A DNA stretch of 60,241 nt from JBCBSS01 sp039819065 (GTDB taxonomy: Bacteria > Bacteroidota > Bacteroidia > Cytophagales > Cyclobacteriaceae), in the NCBI GenBank assembly GCA_039819065.1, contig JBCBSS010000024.1, positions 1-60,241 on the forward strand, given 5' to 3'. Shown piece after piece: positions 33,947-42,825 of the stretch. Below the pieces are notes generated by a model, which was given only the letters and a program-made list of their open reading frames with translations, was not told the origin of the DNA and did no database searches. The translations under genes and the position numbers were made by a program. Each line of letters opens with the position of its first letter. Within the stretch, counting starts at the first letter, position 1.

Positions 33947-35068
33947 ATGTATTATTTGAAAACCATAGCGCTTTTAGCACTAATATCTGCTTTCATCTGG
34001 GTGGCACCACATGATGCATTGGCCACTTCAGGTTCCGATACGCTCAAAAACCAGCCGATTTACATCGGCGCTAAATTGCAATATGGATCGATCATTCCTC
34101 ATTCGTCAGAGTTGATACCCATCTCTCAGACCAATCCCGCAGGATTCCAGTTGGAAGTAAGCAGACTAATGACCAGGCAAAAGTCTTGGGATCATTGCAA
34201 TTGCTATGCCCGAACGGGTTTTTCATTCCTCTATATCAACTATGGCAATCCGGAAATATTGGGTAATTCGTATAACTTGGCTTTTTTCACTGAGCCGTAT
34301 ATTAATTTCAAAAGCAGGTTTCGTATGTCTTTTAGGGCAGGAGCTGGGGTGAGCTATCTGAACCAGGTATTTGATGAAGAAAGTAATCCCACTAACGTAT
34401 TCTACAGCTCGAGCATTAGCTATCTGCTACTCCTTAATCTCACCGCTAACTACAAGATAAAGCCACAACTGAATTTGAACCTTTCGGCCAACTACAATCA
34501 CATCTCCAACGGTGGTATGCGCCAACCCAACAAAGGCATCAACTTTCCTACCTTAAGTTTAGGAATGGATTATGTGTTGAACCCGGTGGCCTTGGTACCC
34601 AAGCCCAAAAACAACGGGTTGCTGGGCAGCAAAACAAAGAAGTACGCCAGGCTATTCGCAACCATTCGCACAGTGGATGAAACTCCTGAATTTGAGGAAG
34701 AAAGGAAACTGATGTTGGGCCTGGAAGCCGGATTGATCAAAGGAATATCTCCGTTTAATGCCTTAAGCGGTGGGATAGAATTGATCAGGGATGGGTCACT
34801 TAGGGAGAAGTCTATACGTGATGATCTGGGCCATGACCATCATATTCTTTCGCTGCTGGTTGGGCACCATTTGATCTTTGGACGTTTTGGGTTTTCACAG
34901 CAATTGGGCTATTACGCCTACAAACCCTTTCCTTTTAACGATAGACAGTTCTATCAACGCTATACACTTTATCAACAATTGGGAGAATACCTGAACGTCG
35001 GCTTTTCGCTTAAGTCCCACGGGCACATTGCCGAACACATTGACGTCAGGATAGGGGTGATGTTCTAG
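33947..35068 (+). CDS. PagL-like (lipid A 3-O-deacylase / acyloxyacyl hydrolase family) outer-membrane protein
   Basis: A 373-residue exported protein (start ATG 33947; a GTG immediately upstream is less likely) with a signal peptide ending near ALA (about residue 26). The centre carries a PagL-type signature NYNHISNGGMRQPNKGIN (about 182-199). His185 and Ser187 correspond to the PagL His/Ser pair. The residue 12 after the Ser, where PagL of Pseudomonas has Glu, is Asn here, so activity is uncertain. It has barrel-like strands throughout and a C-terminal VDVRIGVMF-type end. It is longer than classic PagL (about 150-190), with an extra C-terminal barrel-like half. Predicted role: trimming acyl chains of lipid A at the outer membrane. 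Confidence 0.75.
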   Translation: MYYLKTIALLALISAFIWVAPHDALATSGSDTLKNQPIYIGAKLQYGSIIPHSSELIPISQTNPAGFQLEVSRLMTRQKSWDHCNCYARTGFSFLYINYGNPEILGNSYNLAFFTEPYINFKSRFRMSFRAGAGVSYLNQVFDEESNPTNVFYSSSISYLLLLNLTANYKIKPQLNLNLSANYNHISNGGMRQPNKGINFPTLSLGMDYVLNPVALVPKPKNNGLLGSKTKKYARLFATIRTVDETPEFEEERKLMLGLEAGLIKGISPFNALSGGIELIRDGSLREKSIRDDLGHDHHILSLLVGHHLIFGRFGFSQQLGYYAYKPFPFNDRQFYQRYTLYQQLGEYLNVGFSLKSHGHIAEHIDVRIGVMF

Positions 35069-35130
35069 CAAGGGTGTTGGGTTTTTCATAAATCCCCATA
35101 TTTGGCTATTTTACTAGTTAAATCTAGGCT

Positions 35131-35841
35131 ATGGGTGAAAATAGAAAAGTCCCTTCACGCAAGTGGACCGAATACATTGTTGAATTTGTTGTCATACTTT
35201 TCGGGATCATGTTCTCTTTTATACTCAACGAATGGCGCCTTACCCGTAACGCCCGCGCTAATGAGATTGGCATTTTAGAGGAAATCAGAATGGATCTCAA
35301 GGTAGATTCTACCGAAATGGCCAAGCAGATGGTTTTTTTCAAAACGGCCATTAAAGCCTACGGACAATTAATCACCGCTGATGAAAATTACTCAGCGATA
35401 CCCAAGGATACCCTGGATTTGAATATTGATTTATTGGTTAGCTACAAGGTCTTTCCATCACAACAGAAGGGCTATGAAAAGTTAAAAGCTAGTGATAACC
35501 TATCCGAGCTTTTGAAAGACGAGTTGGTACCGGAGATAGTAGACCTTTACAACTCGCAATATACCCTGATCAAGGAGTGGACTTACATTGATAAGGTTTT
35601 TGTGCTTGAAACGATGATCCCCTTCCTCAATGCCAATGCTCCTTTTATTCTACCGCCCAACCAAAAATACCTTTATGATTCAGAGATTTTGAAAGAGATG
35701 AAAAACAAAGATCACTTCAAGAATCTGGTCAAAACTGGCTTGGTTTATAAACAAACCAGTCATGGTGTTTATCAGCACAATATTGAACAGCTAGGAAAGG
35801 TAATAGCCACAATCGACGCCTTTCTGGCCGATAATCAGTAG
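35131..35841 (+). CDS. DUF6090-like membrane protein
   Basis: A 236-residue protein with the same layout as the one at 31742: basic start (MGENRKVPSRKW), one membrane segment (about 14-33, YIVEFVVILFGIMFSFILNE followed by W) and a long helical, charged C-terminal domain. The two are paralogues in layout but differ strongly in sequence. Function is unknown. It sits 62 nt after the PagL-like gene in the same direction, so cotranscription is possible. Confidence 0.6.
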   Translation: MGENRKVPSRKWTEYIVEFVVILFGIMFSFILNEWRLTRNARANEIGILEEIRMDLKVDSTEMAKQMVFFKTAIKAYGQLITADENYSAIPKDTLDLNIDLLVSYKVFPSQQKGYEKLKASDNLSELLKDELVPEIVDLYNSQYTLIKEWTYIDKVFVLETMIPFLNANAPFILPPNQKYLYDSEILKEMKNKDHFKNLVKTGLVYKQTSHGVYQHNIEQLGKVIATIDAFLADNQ

Positions 35842-35918
35842 AGAAACTGCTGTAAAAGCCGTCTCAATTACCTTTTACCACTCTTCGGGTCCTTATATTT
35901 TCTGCAAATTTCTCTTAT

Positions 35919-36302
35919 ATGGAAGATAAAGCTCGGTTGTATGATGCTTTTGGCGAATTGTTATACTGTGTAGCAATAGCTGATGGCGAAGTGCAAAATG
36001 AAGAAATTGAAGCATTGCATGACATGCTGCGCGACCACCCTTGGGCCAAAGAGATAGAATGGTCATTTAATTATGAGAGTAAAAATGACCATACGCTCAA
36101 AGAGACGTTTGATAAAGCCATGGATGTACTTAAGTTCTATGGTCCCGACGAGGAATACCGGCAACTGCTGGAACTCATGGAAGAGATCGCGCTGACTTGC
36201 GGTAGAATGGATCGGGACGAATTGGATGTCATAGACAATATGAAAAAGGAACTACTGGCTCATTTTAAAGGATTTATAAATGAAAATAGTCTGCTTCAAT
36301 AG
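35919..36302 (+). CDS. TerB-like protein
   Basis: A 127-residue, acidic, all-helical cytoplasmic protein. The pattern LLYCVAIADGEVQNEEIEAL in the first helices, with a second ALTCGRMDRDELDVIDNMK segment, is typical of TerB/DjlA-N-type domains, which can bind metal through conserved acidic residues (ADGEV..E). Function here is unknown. It ends 11 nt from the convergent nfi gene. Confidence 0.7.
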   Translation: MEDKARLYDAFGELLYCVAIADGEVQNEEIEALHDMLRDHPWAKEIEWSFNYESKNDHTLKETFDKAMDVLKFYGPDEEYRQLLELMEEIALTCGRMDRDELDVIDNMKKELLAHFKGFINENSLLQ

Positions 36303-36313
36303 TTAGATTCCGA

Positions 36314-36988
36314 CTAATCCATATCCTGCTTTCTCAATTCATTAACCAATAAGTGAGCTTGCCGGGTGGTTTCGGGGATTCTGTATTTGCCATCACTTTT
36401 AAGTACGATGTCCACACTATCCTCAAAAGAAAGTAAGTGGCCGGGTGAAACGAACACCGGATTCACCTTATTCTTGGTTCTAAGCACCACGCCTATTTTT
36501 TCACCCTTGTGGACCAAGTCAGCTGTAGCACCTCTTTCTGGAGCAGGCTCTTCATGCTGGCCGATGAGGCGGCTTTTACCACAGCCAAGTGCTGGTGTAT
36601 TCGTAAGTAAACCGAAATGACAAGCTACGCCAAACCTTCTGGGATGTGCCAAGCCATGGCCATCCATAGTCAATACATCAGGTTTTACAGCCAAATTCCC
36701 CCAGGCTTCTAAAAGGGGAGGGGTTTCTCGAAAAGACAGCAATCCCGGGACATAAGGGAATTGTGCTTGCGTAACCAATGTAGAACGGCTAACCTCTTTT
36801 AAATCCGGCAAGGACAAGACCACTATACCAACGTAGATGGTAGAAGAGAACTTGTTGAATGAAATGTCTGCGCCACCCACGGTCTCTACGGTTTTTTTCA
36901 GTGGCTGAATTTTGACCTTGTCTTTCAACTCTCTTTGTATTTGAACAGCTTCTTTAGGAGTGACGTTCCAGCGGTGCAATTGATCCAT
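36314..36988 (-). CDS. nfi: endonuclease V
   Basis: A 224-residue deoxyinosine 3'-endonuclease that starts repair of deaminated adenine (hypoxanthine) in DNA. Recognised by VGGADISF (first catalytic Asp), the minor-groove wedge PYVPGLLSFRE, the signature LTMDGHGLAHPRRFGVACHF (second Asp), LIGCGKS-like ALGCGKSRLIG, and VFVSPGHLLSFEDSV. Length is normal. It is preceded on its strand by the 141-bp inverted-repeat element. Confidence 0.96.
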   Translation of the reverse strand: MDQLHRWNVTPKEAVQIQRELKDKVKIQPLKKTVETVGGADISFNKFSSTIYVGIVVLSLPDLKEVSRSTLVTQAQFPYVPGLLSFRETPPLLEAWGNLAVKPDVLTMDGHGLAHPRRFGVACHFGLLTNTPALGCGKSRLIGQHEEPAPERGATADLVHKGEKIGVVLRTKNKVNPVFVSPGHLLSFEDSVDIVLKSDGKYRIPETTRQAHLLVNELRKQDMD

Positions 36989-37012
36989 GATTAGTGATTA
37001 GCGCTAAAAGAA

Positions 37013-37153
37013 AAAGGGGCTGTCTCAAAAGCCAGTCATTTCGACGTTAGGAGAAATCTCTCTCGATTTAAAGTGTTGATTATTAATGAGATAGATTTCT
37101 CGTCCCGACAAGTCGGGATGACCGTTCAGAATGGCTTTTGAGACAGCTCCTTT
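37013..37153. mobile_element. 141-bp inverted-repeat (MITE-like) element
   Basis: Terminal inverted repeats of 22 bp with one mismatch (37013-37034 and 37132-37153; core CTGTCTCAAAAGCCA). Nested inside are GAGAAATC (37051-37058) with GATTTCTC (37094-37101) and a TCCCGAC-aa-GTCGGGA palindrome (37103-37118). It encodes nothing and shows no clear target-site duplication. The layout matches nonautonomous or REP-like repeats dispersed in Bacteroidota genomes (from general knowledge). It lies between nfi and the M1 peptidase, where it could also act as a transcript end. Confidence 0.75.
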
Positions 37154-37184
37154 CAATTTAGACATTTATAAAATGTCTGAAGAA

Positions 37185-39053
37185 TTATTTAGTAGGATCT
37201 TCAAAGGCTGCTATGCCTTCTGAAAAATCCATGGTATTATTATCCTTTTCCAAATCAGCTAAACCTCCAGAGGGATCTATTACGATTTTAGTGATTTCAC
37301 TTACCGCCTTGCTCACTTCAAAAGTGTAAGTTGGGTACACCCACGGCCAGTCTTCCTTTACTGTAAATTTGGTGCCGCTAGGAGCCGGTTTTTCTCCCCT
37401 CATGATACGCATGGGGATATAGAATATTTCGGTAGAACCGTCTTTATATGTTACCTGAACATCTAAAGGCATCGGCATATCACCCACTCTTTCAAGGGTT
37501 ACGAACGTAGCATTGCCTTTACCAAAGACGTTCTTGATACCATAGTCAGTGGTTTTGGTAGTTCTGATGAAATAGTTGAGATACCAGTCTAGCTCCATGC
37601 CGGATTCTTTTTCGAAGATTCTGATGAAGTCGTTCGGTTCAGGGTGCCTGAATTTCCAGGTGTTGAAATAGCGCAATATTGCTTTATCAAATGTCTCTTT
37701 ACCCACAATGTACTTGAGCTGATTCAAGAATACGGCGCCTTTAGAATAGGCATTTGTCCCGTAAGCCCTATTGGTATTATAGTGATCTGAGTGCTCGGTT
37801 TGAGGTTCATGCAATCCACTTTTTACTAAAGCAAAGTACCCACCATAGTTTCCAGCATGAGGGTTCGGGCTTTGCCCACCGAAAAGATAGTTCATTGTCT
37901 CATTGGTGGCGTAAGTGGTGAAACCTTCGTCCATCCATGCGTAAAGAGATTCATTGGTGGCTAGCATCATTTGATACCAACTGTGTAATAGTTCGTGTGT
38001 CATCACACCAATCAAACTTCCCAAAGAACGCTCTCCGGTGATCATGGTTGCCATAGGATACTCCATACCTCCATCACCACCTTGGATGAAGGCATATTCA
38101 TCATACTGATACTCACCGAAGTGCTTGTTGATGTATTCTACCGCTCTCACCATGTACTCACGTGCTTTTTCCCAATTTTCTTCTGTCTTCTCATTTTTCT
38201 GATAGAAGAATCTTAAAAGAGGCCCGTTGGGCACCTGAGCAGTAGTATGGGTATAGTCAGGGTCAGCAGCCCAAGCAAAGTCAATAACATTCTTGGCTAC
38301 GAAGTTCCAGGTAATGTCTTTAGTAGAAGGCTTTACTTTAGTGTTGGCGGCTTCATATCCATGACCGATCTTATTAGGCTTTTGTAGAATACCCGTACCA
38401 CCAATCACATAAGAGGGGTCAATAGTGATCTTCACGTCGAAATCTCCCCAGATACTATGGAACTCACGGCCAATGTAAGGGTTCGCGTGCCAGCCCATGT
38501 GGTCATATTCAGCCAATTTAGGATACCACTGGGTCATGGTGTAGGAAATACCTTCTTTGTTGTCTCTACCTGATCTTCTGATTTGAAGAGGCACCTGACC
38601 TTGGAACTCCATGTCAAAAGTCACTTTGGTTTTCGGTAGAATGGGCTTGGCTAGCGTTACCTCCAGAACGGTTCCTTCTACCTTGTACTGCGTGTCTTTA
38701 CCATCCTGTTTGAGGGATTTGATATGCTGATAACCGATTTCCTTGTCACTGAGGTAATAAATTCTATCCCTTACCCTGCCATCAGGGTCAGATATGGTTC
38801 TGGAGCGTACGTCCATCATACTGCCAGGCTGAAAAGCGTTGAAGTATAGGTGGTAGAATACTTTGGTTAGTGTATCTGGTGAATTGTTATAATAGACCAA
38901 CTTCTGCTTACCATCGAAGCGATGAGTGCTGACATCCATGTCTATATCCATGAAGTACTCAACTCGTTGCTGCCAACGGTAATCCTGCCCGTAGGTCGCC
39001 GTGATCATAAGCAAACCTAAAATGCCAAATAACAGGTTCTTATTCATTCTCAT
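37185..39053 (-). CDS. M1 family metallopeptidase
   Basis: A 622-residue exported zinc aminopeptidase-like protein (signal peptide ending near TYGQ, about residue 22). The gluzincin signature is intact: HELLH at 353-357 and the third zinc ligand Glu376 after the standard 18-residue spacer (MDEGF). The exopeptidase motif GxMEN is replaced by GGMEYPMAT. The N-terminal beta domain contains the LVYYNNSPDTLTKVFYHLYF stretch typical of Bacteroidota members. It probably acts in the periplasm or at the surface on peptides. The start could be M1 or M3 (MRMNK). It stands alone between the repeat element and xseB. Confidence 0.92.
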   Translation of the reverse strand: MRMNKNLLFGILGLLMITATYGQDYRWQQRVEYFMDIDMDVSTHRFDGKQKLVYYNNSPDTLTKVFYHLYFNAFQPGSMMDVRSRTISDPDGRVRDRIYYLSDKEIGYQHIKSLKQDGKDTQYKVEGTVLEVTLAKPILPKTKVTFDMEFQGQVPLQIRRSGRDNKEGISYTMTQWYPKLAEYDHMGWHANPYIGREFHSIWGDFDVKITIDPSYVIGGTGILQKPNKIGHGYEAANTKVKPSTKDITWNFVAKNVIDFAWAADPDYTHTTAQVPNGPLLRFFYQKNEKTEENWEKAREYMVRAVEYINKHFGEYQYDEYAFIQGGDGGMEYPMATMITGERSLGSLIGVMTHELLHSWYQMMLATNESLYAWMDEGFTTYATNETMNYLFGGQSPNPHAGNYGGYFALVKSGLHEPQTEHSDHYNTNRAYGTNAYSKGAVFLNQLKYIVGKETFDKAILRYFNTWKFRHPEPNDFIRIFEKESGMELDWYLNYFIRTTKTTDYGIKNVFGKGNATFVTLERVGDMPMPLDVQVTYKDGSTEIFYIPMRIMRGEKPAPSGTKFTVKEDWPWVYPTYTFEVSKAVSEITKIVIDPSGGLADLEKDNNTMDFSEGIAAFEDPTK

Positions 39054-39141
39054 AGGTACTGATTTAATCTTTTAATTATGGTTCAGCGCCGAAAGTATTA
39101 AAATGGGAGTGATATTCAAAAGTGAATTATACAGCCGGACT

Positions 39142-39342
39142 TTACTCGAGGTCTTCCAAAGACTGGTCAAGGTTCTGCTGGGTGGTACGCAGTTTACCTT
39201 TGCATATTTTCACTAACTCTGCCGCTCGTTTTACCATATCTGCCAACTCATCTATTTCTGGTTCGGCATTTTCAATTTTTGCCACAATACCTTCAACCTC
39301 ACTGATAGCCTCGCTGTAGCTTACTTCTTTCTTCTTAGCCAT
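39142..39342 (-). CDS. xseB: exodeoxyribonuclease VII small subunit
   Basis: A 66-residue XseB, the small subunit that packs against the XseA coiled coil in exonuclease VII, a single-strand DNA exonuclease. The family pattern SYSEAISEVEGIVAKIENAE, then LADMVKRAAELVKICKGKL is clear. It begins 2 nt after the xseA stop, so the two are an operon. Length is normal (about 60-80). Confidence 0.93.
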   Translation of the reverse strand: MAKKKEVSYSEAISEVEGIVAKIENAEPEIDELADMVKRAAELVKICKGKLRTTQQNLDQSLEDLE

Positions 39343-39344
39343 GA

Positions 39345-40583
39345 TTATTTCTTATTCAATTTTTCTACTGTACCTGTGATAATTTGATCTGTGCCTTCAG
39401 AACTGAAGGTATCTCCGGGTTTTACTTTTTTTACTTTGCTTAGAATGGTGTCATTGATCTTGGTGATGGTATATCCTCTTTTGAGTATGTTGGTCGGATC
39501 AAGTAGTTGTACCGACTTTTCCAAAGAAGCTAACCGCTCATTTTGAGATTGTACAAAATGTTTTGATGCGCTTTTTATTCTTTCTTTTAAGCCGTCTATT
39601 TTAAGCTCACTGCGATGAAGTGAGGTTTTGGCAGCGGATTGTAAGCGAAAAGCCATAGTGCTCAGGTGTTGATTTTCCTCATGCACTTTGTTTTGCGCGT
39701 AGTGATAAAGTGTAGAAAAGTGTAGATCCAGTTTTTCTTCAAAAGCCCTCAAGCCACTGATCAGGAATTCAGATACAGCTGTCGGTGTTTTCATTTTTGT
39801 ATTCGCCACCAGATCAACTACCGTTTCATCCCGTTCGTGGCCGATACCTGTAATGACAGGGATAGGAAACTGTGCCACATGAGCAGCCAGGTCATAGCTG
39901 TCAAAGCAATCAAGGTCTATTTGAGAACCCCCACCGCGGATGATCACCAATACATCAAAATGTTCGGTGAGCTCATGCACATGGTGCATCGCTTCTATGA
40001 TAGAGTTGGCTGCTTCATCTCCTTGCATCAGTGCTTTGAACAACCGCACATCGAATTGATAGCCAAACTCATTCTTATCCAACTGATCCATGAAATCACC
40101 AAACCCTGCAGCAGTGGGTGAACTGATCACCGCGATGCGTTGTGGCACTTTGGGTAACGGTACTTCTCTGTTTAAATCGAAAACACCATCTTCATGCAAC
40201 TGATCAATAACTTGCTGTTTTTTCCTTGCCCGCTCACCCAAGGTGAAATTAGCATCGATGTCTTTGATATTGAGGCTGAGTCCATAAAGCTCATGGAACT
40301 GAATGGTGGCATTACACAGAATCTTAATCCCAGGAGCTAGTCGCTGACCGGTCATACCTTCAAACCAAACACTTAAGTTACGGTAAGTGTAAGCCCATAT
40401 ATTGGCTCTTACCTTGGCTTTGACTGTATCATCTTCTTTCTCTACTAACTCCAGGTAGCAATGTCCTTTTTGCGCGACACGCATTTCACCAATTTCTGCA
40501 ATCACCCAATAGGAGGGTTCAAGATTGGCATCAAGGGTGTTTCTAATCAATTGATTGAGCTGAAAAAGGGTAAGATTCTCCAT
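39345..40583 (-). CDS. xseA: exodeoxyribonuclease VII large subunit
   Basis: A 412-residue catalytic subunit of exonuclease VII. The N-terminal OB-fold (about 1-105) starts with LTLFQLNQLIRNTLDAN and carries YWVIAEIGEMRVAQKGHCYL. The catalytic core (about 115-330) has IAVISSPTAAGFGDFMDQL, IIRGGGSQIDLDCFDSYDLA, and ITGIGHERDETVVDLVA. The long helical part and a C-terminal RGYTITKIND segment complete the family order. The start ATG lies inside the 3' arm of a perfect 12-bp hairpin (40578-40617), which may control translation. xseB follows directly. Confidence 0.96.
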   Translation of the reverse strand: MENLTLFQLNQLIRNTLDANLEPSYWVIAEIGEMRVAQKGHCYLELVEKEDDTVKAKVRANIWAYTYRNLSVWFEGMTGQRLAPGIKILCNATIQFHELYGLSLNIKDIDANFTLGERARKKQQVIDQLHEDGVFDLNREVPLPKVPQRIAVISSPTAAGFGDFMDQLDKNEFGYQFDVRLFKALMQGDEAANSIIEAMHHVHELTEHFDVLVIIRGGGSQIDLDCFDSYDLAAHVAQFPIPVITGIGHERDETVVDLVANTKMKTPTAVSEFLISGLRAFEEKLDLHFSTLYHYAQNKVHEENQHLSTMAFRLQSAAKTSLHRSELKIDGLKERIKSASKHFVQSQNERLASLEKSVQLLDPTNILKRGYTITKINDTILSKVKKVKPGDTFSSEGTDQIITGTVEKLNKK

Positions 40584-40617
40584 AGTTCGGTAGCTTCAAA
40601 GATATCGAACTATGGAG
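40578..40617 (-). promoter_or_regulatory. hairpin sequestering the xseA start codon
   Basis: A perfect 12-bp inverted repeat: CTCCATAGTTCG (40578-40589) and CGAACTATGGAG (40606-40617), with a 16-nt loop. In the xseA transcript the 3' arm CGAACTATGGAG contains the ATG (40583-40581) and the second codon, so the folded stem would hide the start. It is not followed by a T run and is therefore not a terminator. It could alternatively be a DNA operator. Confidence 0.65.
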
Positions 40618-40825
40618 TATTGGCAAGCTTGATCTAGTACGCATTTGAATAACTAGAATTGATATTATCCTTTTGATGTATAAAATAGATACACCGGCAA
40701 GTACCTAAGTGATTTTTAGTCAAAAACACACTATTAGCTCTGTAGAAAATAGACTTAATTTGCAGACAGTCAAGCTGTAATGAATTGACCCAAATTACAG
40801 CTACTTTGAAAAGTGAAGATTGTCT

Positions 40826-41569
40826 ATGAGAGCTTTGATTATAGAAGATAATCCGTCGGTAAAACGTACATTGCAAACCATATTGGCAGATGAATGCCCC
40901 GACGTTATTATAGAAGGAACAGCCGGTAATGTTCAGGAGGGGTTGAGCCTGGTCAGAAGTTCAAAGATCGATCTTATCTTCTTAGATATTGAAATGCCTG
41001 ATGGCAGTGGATTTGACTTGCTCAGGCAATTAGACAACCTGGACTTTCAGGTGATTTTCATTACCGCTCATGAAAAGTATGCCATACAGGCCATCAAGTT
41101 CAGCGCTTTGGATTTCTTGCTTAAACCGATTGATCCTGATGATGTAATTAAAGCAGTAAACAAAGCTGAAAGTGAGATCAACAAACACATTACCGATCAG
41201 AAATTAGATGCACTCTTCGCCAACATAGCTAAGGATAACGACCTGCCAAAACGTATCGCCTTGAAGGATAAATATGGCGTACAGTTTGTAAAGATTGAAG
41301 ATATTGTGAGGCTAAAGGGTGATGGTAACTACACGACTTTTTTTATTAAATCAGGTGAGGCCATAACGATCAGCAAAGGATTAAAGGAATACGAAAGCCT
41401 TTTACTGGACCATAGATTTTTCAGGTGCCACCAATCGCATCTTGTGAACCTAGAGTATTTGGAGCGCTACGATAGACGAGAAGGAGATATGCTGATATTG
41501 AAGGGCGATGTTGCCGTTCCTCTAGCCAAGCGTAAAAAGGATGAATTGAGTAAATTGCTGGGCTTATAA
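40826..41569 (+). CDS. LytTR response regulator
   Basis: A 247-residue regulator from ATG 40826 (a TTG at 40820 adds two residues and is less likely). The receiver domain (about 1-120) has the acidic pocket IIEDN, phosphoacceptor Asp54 in IFLDIEMPDGSG, ITAHEKYAIQAI and the Lys in FLLKPID. The C-terminal LytTR DNA-binding domain (about 140-247) has RLKGDGNYTTFF, HRFFRCHQSHLVNLEYLERY and VPLAKRKKDEL. LytTR regulators usually pair with a membrane histidine kinase of the LytS/YehU type, but none is adjacent here, so it is an orphan. The stop codon lies in the palindrome GGCTTATAAGCC. Confidence 0.94.
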   Translation: MRALIIEDNPSVKRTLQTILADECPDVIIEGTAGNVQEGLSLVRSSKIDLIFLDIEMPDGSGFDLLRQLDNLDFQVIFITAHEKYAIQAIKFSALDFLLKPIDPDDVIKAVNKAESEINKHITDQKLDALFANIAKDNDLPKRIALKDKYGVQFVKIEDIVRLKGDGNYTTFFIKSGEAITISKGLKEYESLLLDHRFFRCHQSHLVNLEYLERYDRREGDMLILKGDVAVPLAKRKKDELSKLLGL

Positions 41570-41606
41570 GCCTTACGAATGATTATTATGAGGCCAAGTT
41601 GATTTT

Positions 41607-42758
41607 TTACAACTTCCCAAAGGGAATGGAATAACTTAGCGTCACACTGAAAAAGCCACTAGGGGATAGCTCGAATTGCTCACCTGGAAGTTCTACCGGT
41701 ATGTTATAGGTGTAGCTGGTATAAATATTGAAATTGTTGATTCTGAACGAAATCGGTGCTGATAAGCTATAGTTCATTAAACCAAACTCATTGCGTTCAT
41801 CTGTTTGTGCACTCAGTATATCCAGCAATTCTACGAAGGTATTGAGCGTAACCTGCCTTCTTATTTCTCTGGTGATACGGTCATTTCCCCTTCTGGCGTC
41901 GGCTAAATTCTCTAGTAAAAGCCTACCGAATAAGTCCCGATTTTCCGATTGCTCAAGCAGTTCCTGATAATCTTCGAACTCATAGTTGTCGAAATTATAC
42001 CGACTGTAGATCACATCCTGATTGCCAAAAAGTACACTGGCAGAAGGTAGGAAAGTGATGCGATCTATAAATCCAACGTCTTTGATGGTGAAATAACCGG
42101 ATACGCTGGCTTGTACACGATGGGCACTTTCTTGTCCAAAAAGATATGAATAGTCCAAACCCAGATTGAGGTGGTTGAAATCGAAGAAGTTAGATAGGGT
42201 AAGGGTATTGTTGAGCGGGTTGCTGAAGGTAGTGATGAAGTCCTCGTCGAATTCAAATGCTATAGTATCGATAGAAAATCCGGGCTGCGCAATGACGCCA
42301 CCATCGGCATAGAATGAGTGATCATATGAGGTAGTATAAGACCACTTCGGGCTTATTTCCCCAGCATAACCTAAGGTCAGGACGGTCAGGTTGTAGTGCG
42401 GATTTGACTCACTATTCCAGAATCCTGCTAGGTCTACAAATGCCCCTGAATTATGATAGTAGGATACACCAGGAGTAAAGCCGTACTGCTTGATCAACTC
42501 TCTCCCTGCATTGACCACACTGCTGACATAGCCGAATCTTACATTGAGTTCTGAATATCGAAGATCCTCCAATGCAATGAGGCTATCAATGAGCGCGATA
42601 AGTTCAAGAGAGTCGACCCCAAATTCTAGCAATTCTCTGTCAAGTGCTTCTAGATCGACAGAATCCAAGTCAATATCCTGCCCATGCACAACTGCTCGGG
42701 CCCCAAATAGGAACACGAGCAGAAGTATTGTTATAACGAGAAAGTTTCTTTTTAACAT
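41607..42758 (-). CDS. putative outer-membrane protein of the ECF sigma operon
   Basis: A 383-residue exported protein I do not recognise: signal peptide (cleavage near VHGQ, about residue 27), a short acidic, Leu/Asp/Ser-rich helical section (about 28-65), then long stretches of alternating residues typical of beta-strands. It ends GFFSVTLSYSIPFGKL, consistent with a beta-barrel. It is the last gene of the sigma-factor unit that begins at 44409 (gap of 67 nt to the Spy-like gene) and is a plausible regulon target. Confidence 0.6.
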   Translation of the reverse strand: MLKRNFLVITILLLVFLFGARAVVHGQDIDLDSVDLEALDRELLEFGVDSLELIALIDSLIALEDLRYSELNVRFGYVSSVVNAGRELIKQYGFTPGVSYYHNSGAFVDLAGFWNSESNPHYNLTVLTLGYAGEISPKWSYTTSYDHSFYADGGVIAQPGFSIDTIAFEFDEDFITTFSNPLNNTLTLSNFFDFNHLNLGLDYSYLFGQESAHRVQASVSGYFTIKDVGFIDRITFLPSASVLFGNQDVIYSRYNFDNYEFEDYQELLEQSENRDLFGRLLLENLADARRGNDRITREIRRQVTLNTFVELLDILSAQTDERNEFGLMNYSLSAPISFRINNFNIYTSYTYNIPVELPGEQFELSPSGFFSVTLSYSIPFGKL

Positions 42759-42825
42759 TCAATGATCATCCATATTCACACTTACATAGCATAGTGTTAC
42801 TCACCCAACCGAAGCACTAACAAAG

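Noticed and set aside
39122..39319. Plus-strand frame of 65 codons
   Set aside because: It is antisense to xseB, which is a clear family member. The Ser-rich translation is typical of a reverse-frame shadow.
40634..40876. Minus-strand frame of 80 codons before the LytTR gene
   Set aside because: It overlaps the start of the LytTR gene and contains no recognisable feature; the Bacteroidota-like leader of LytTR explains the region.
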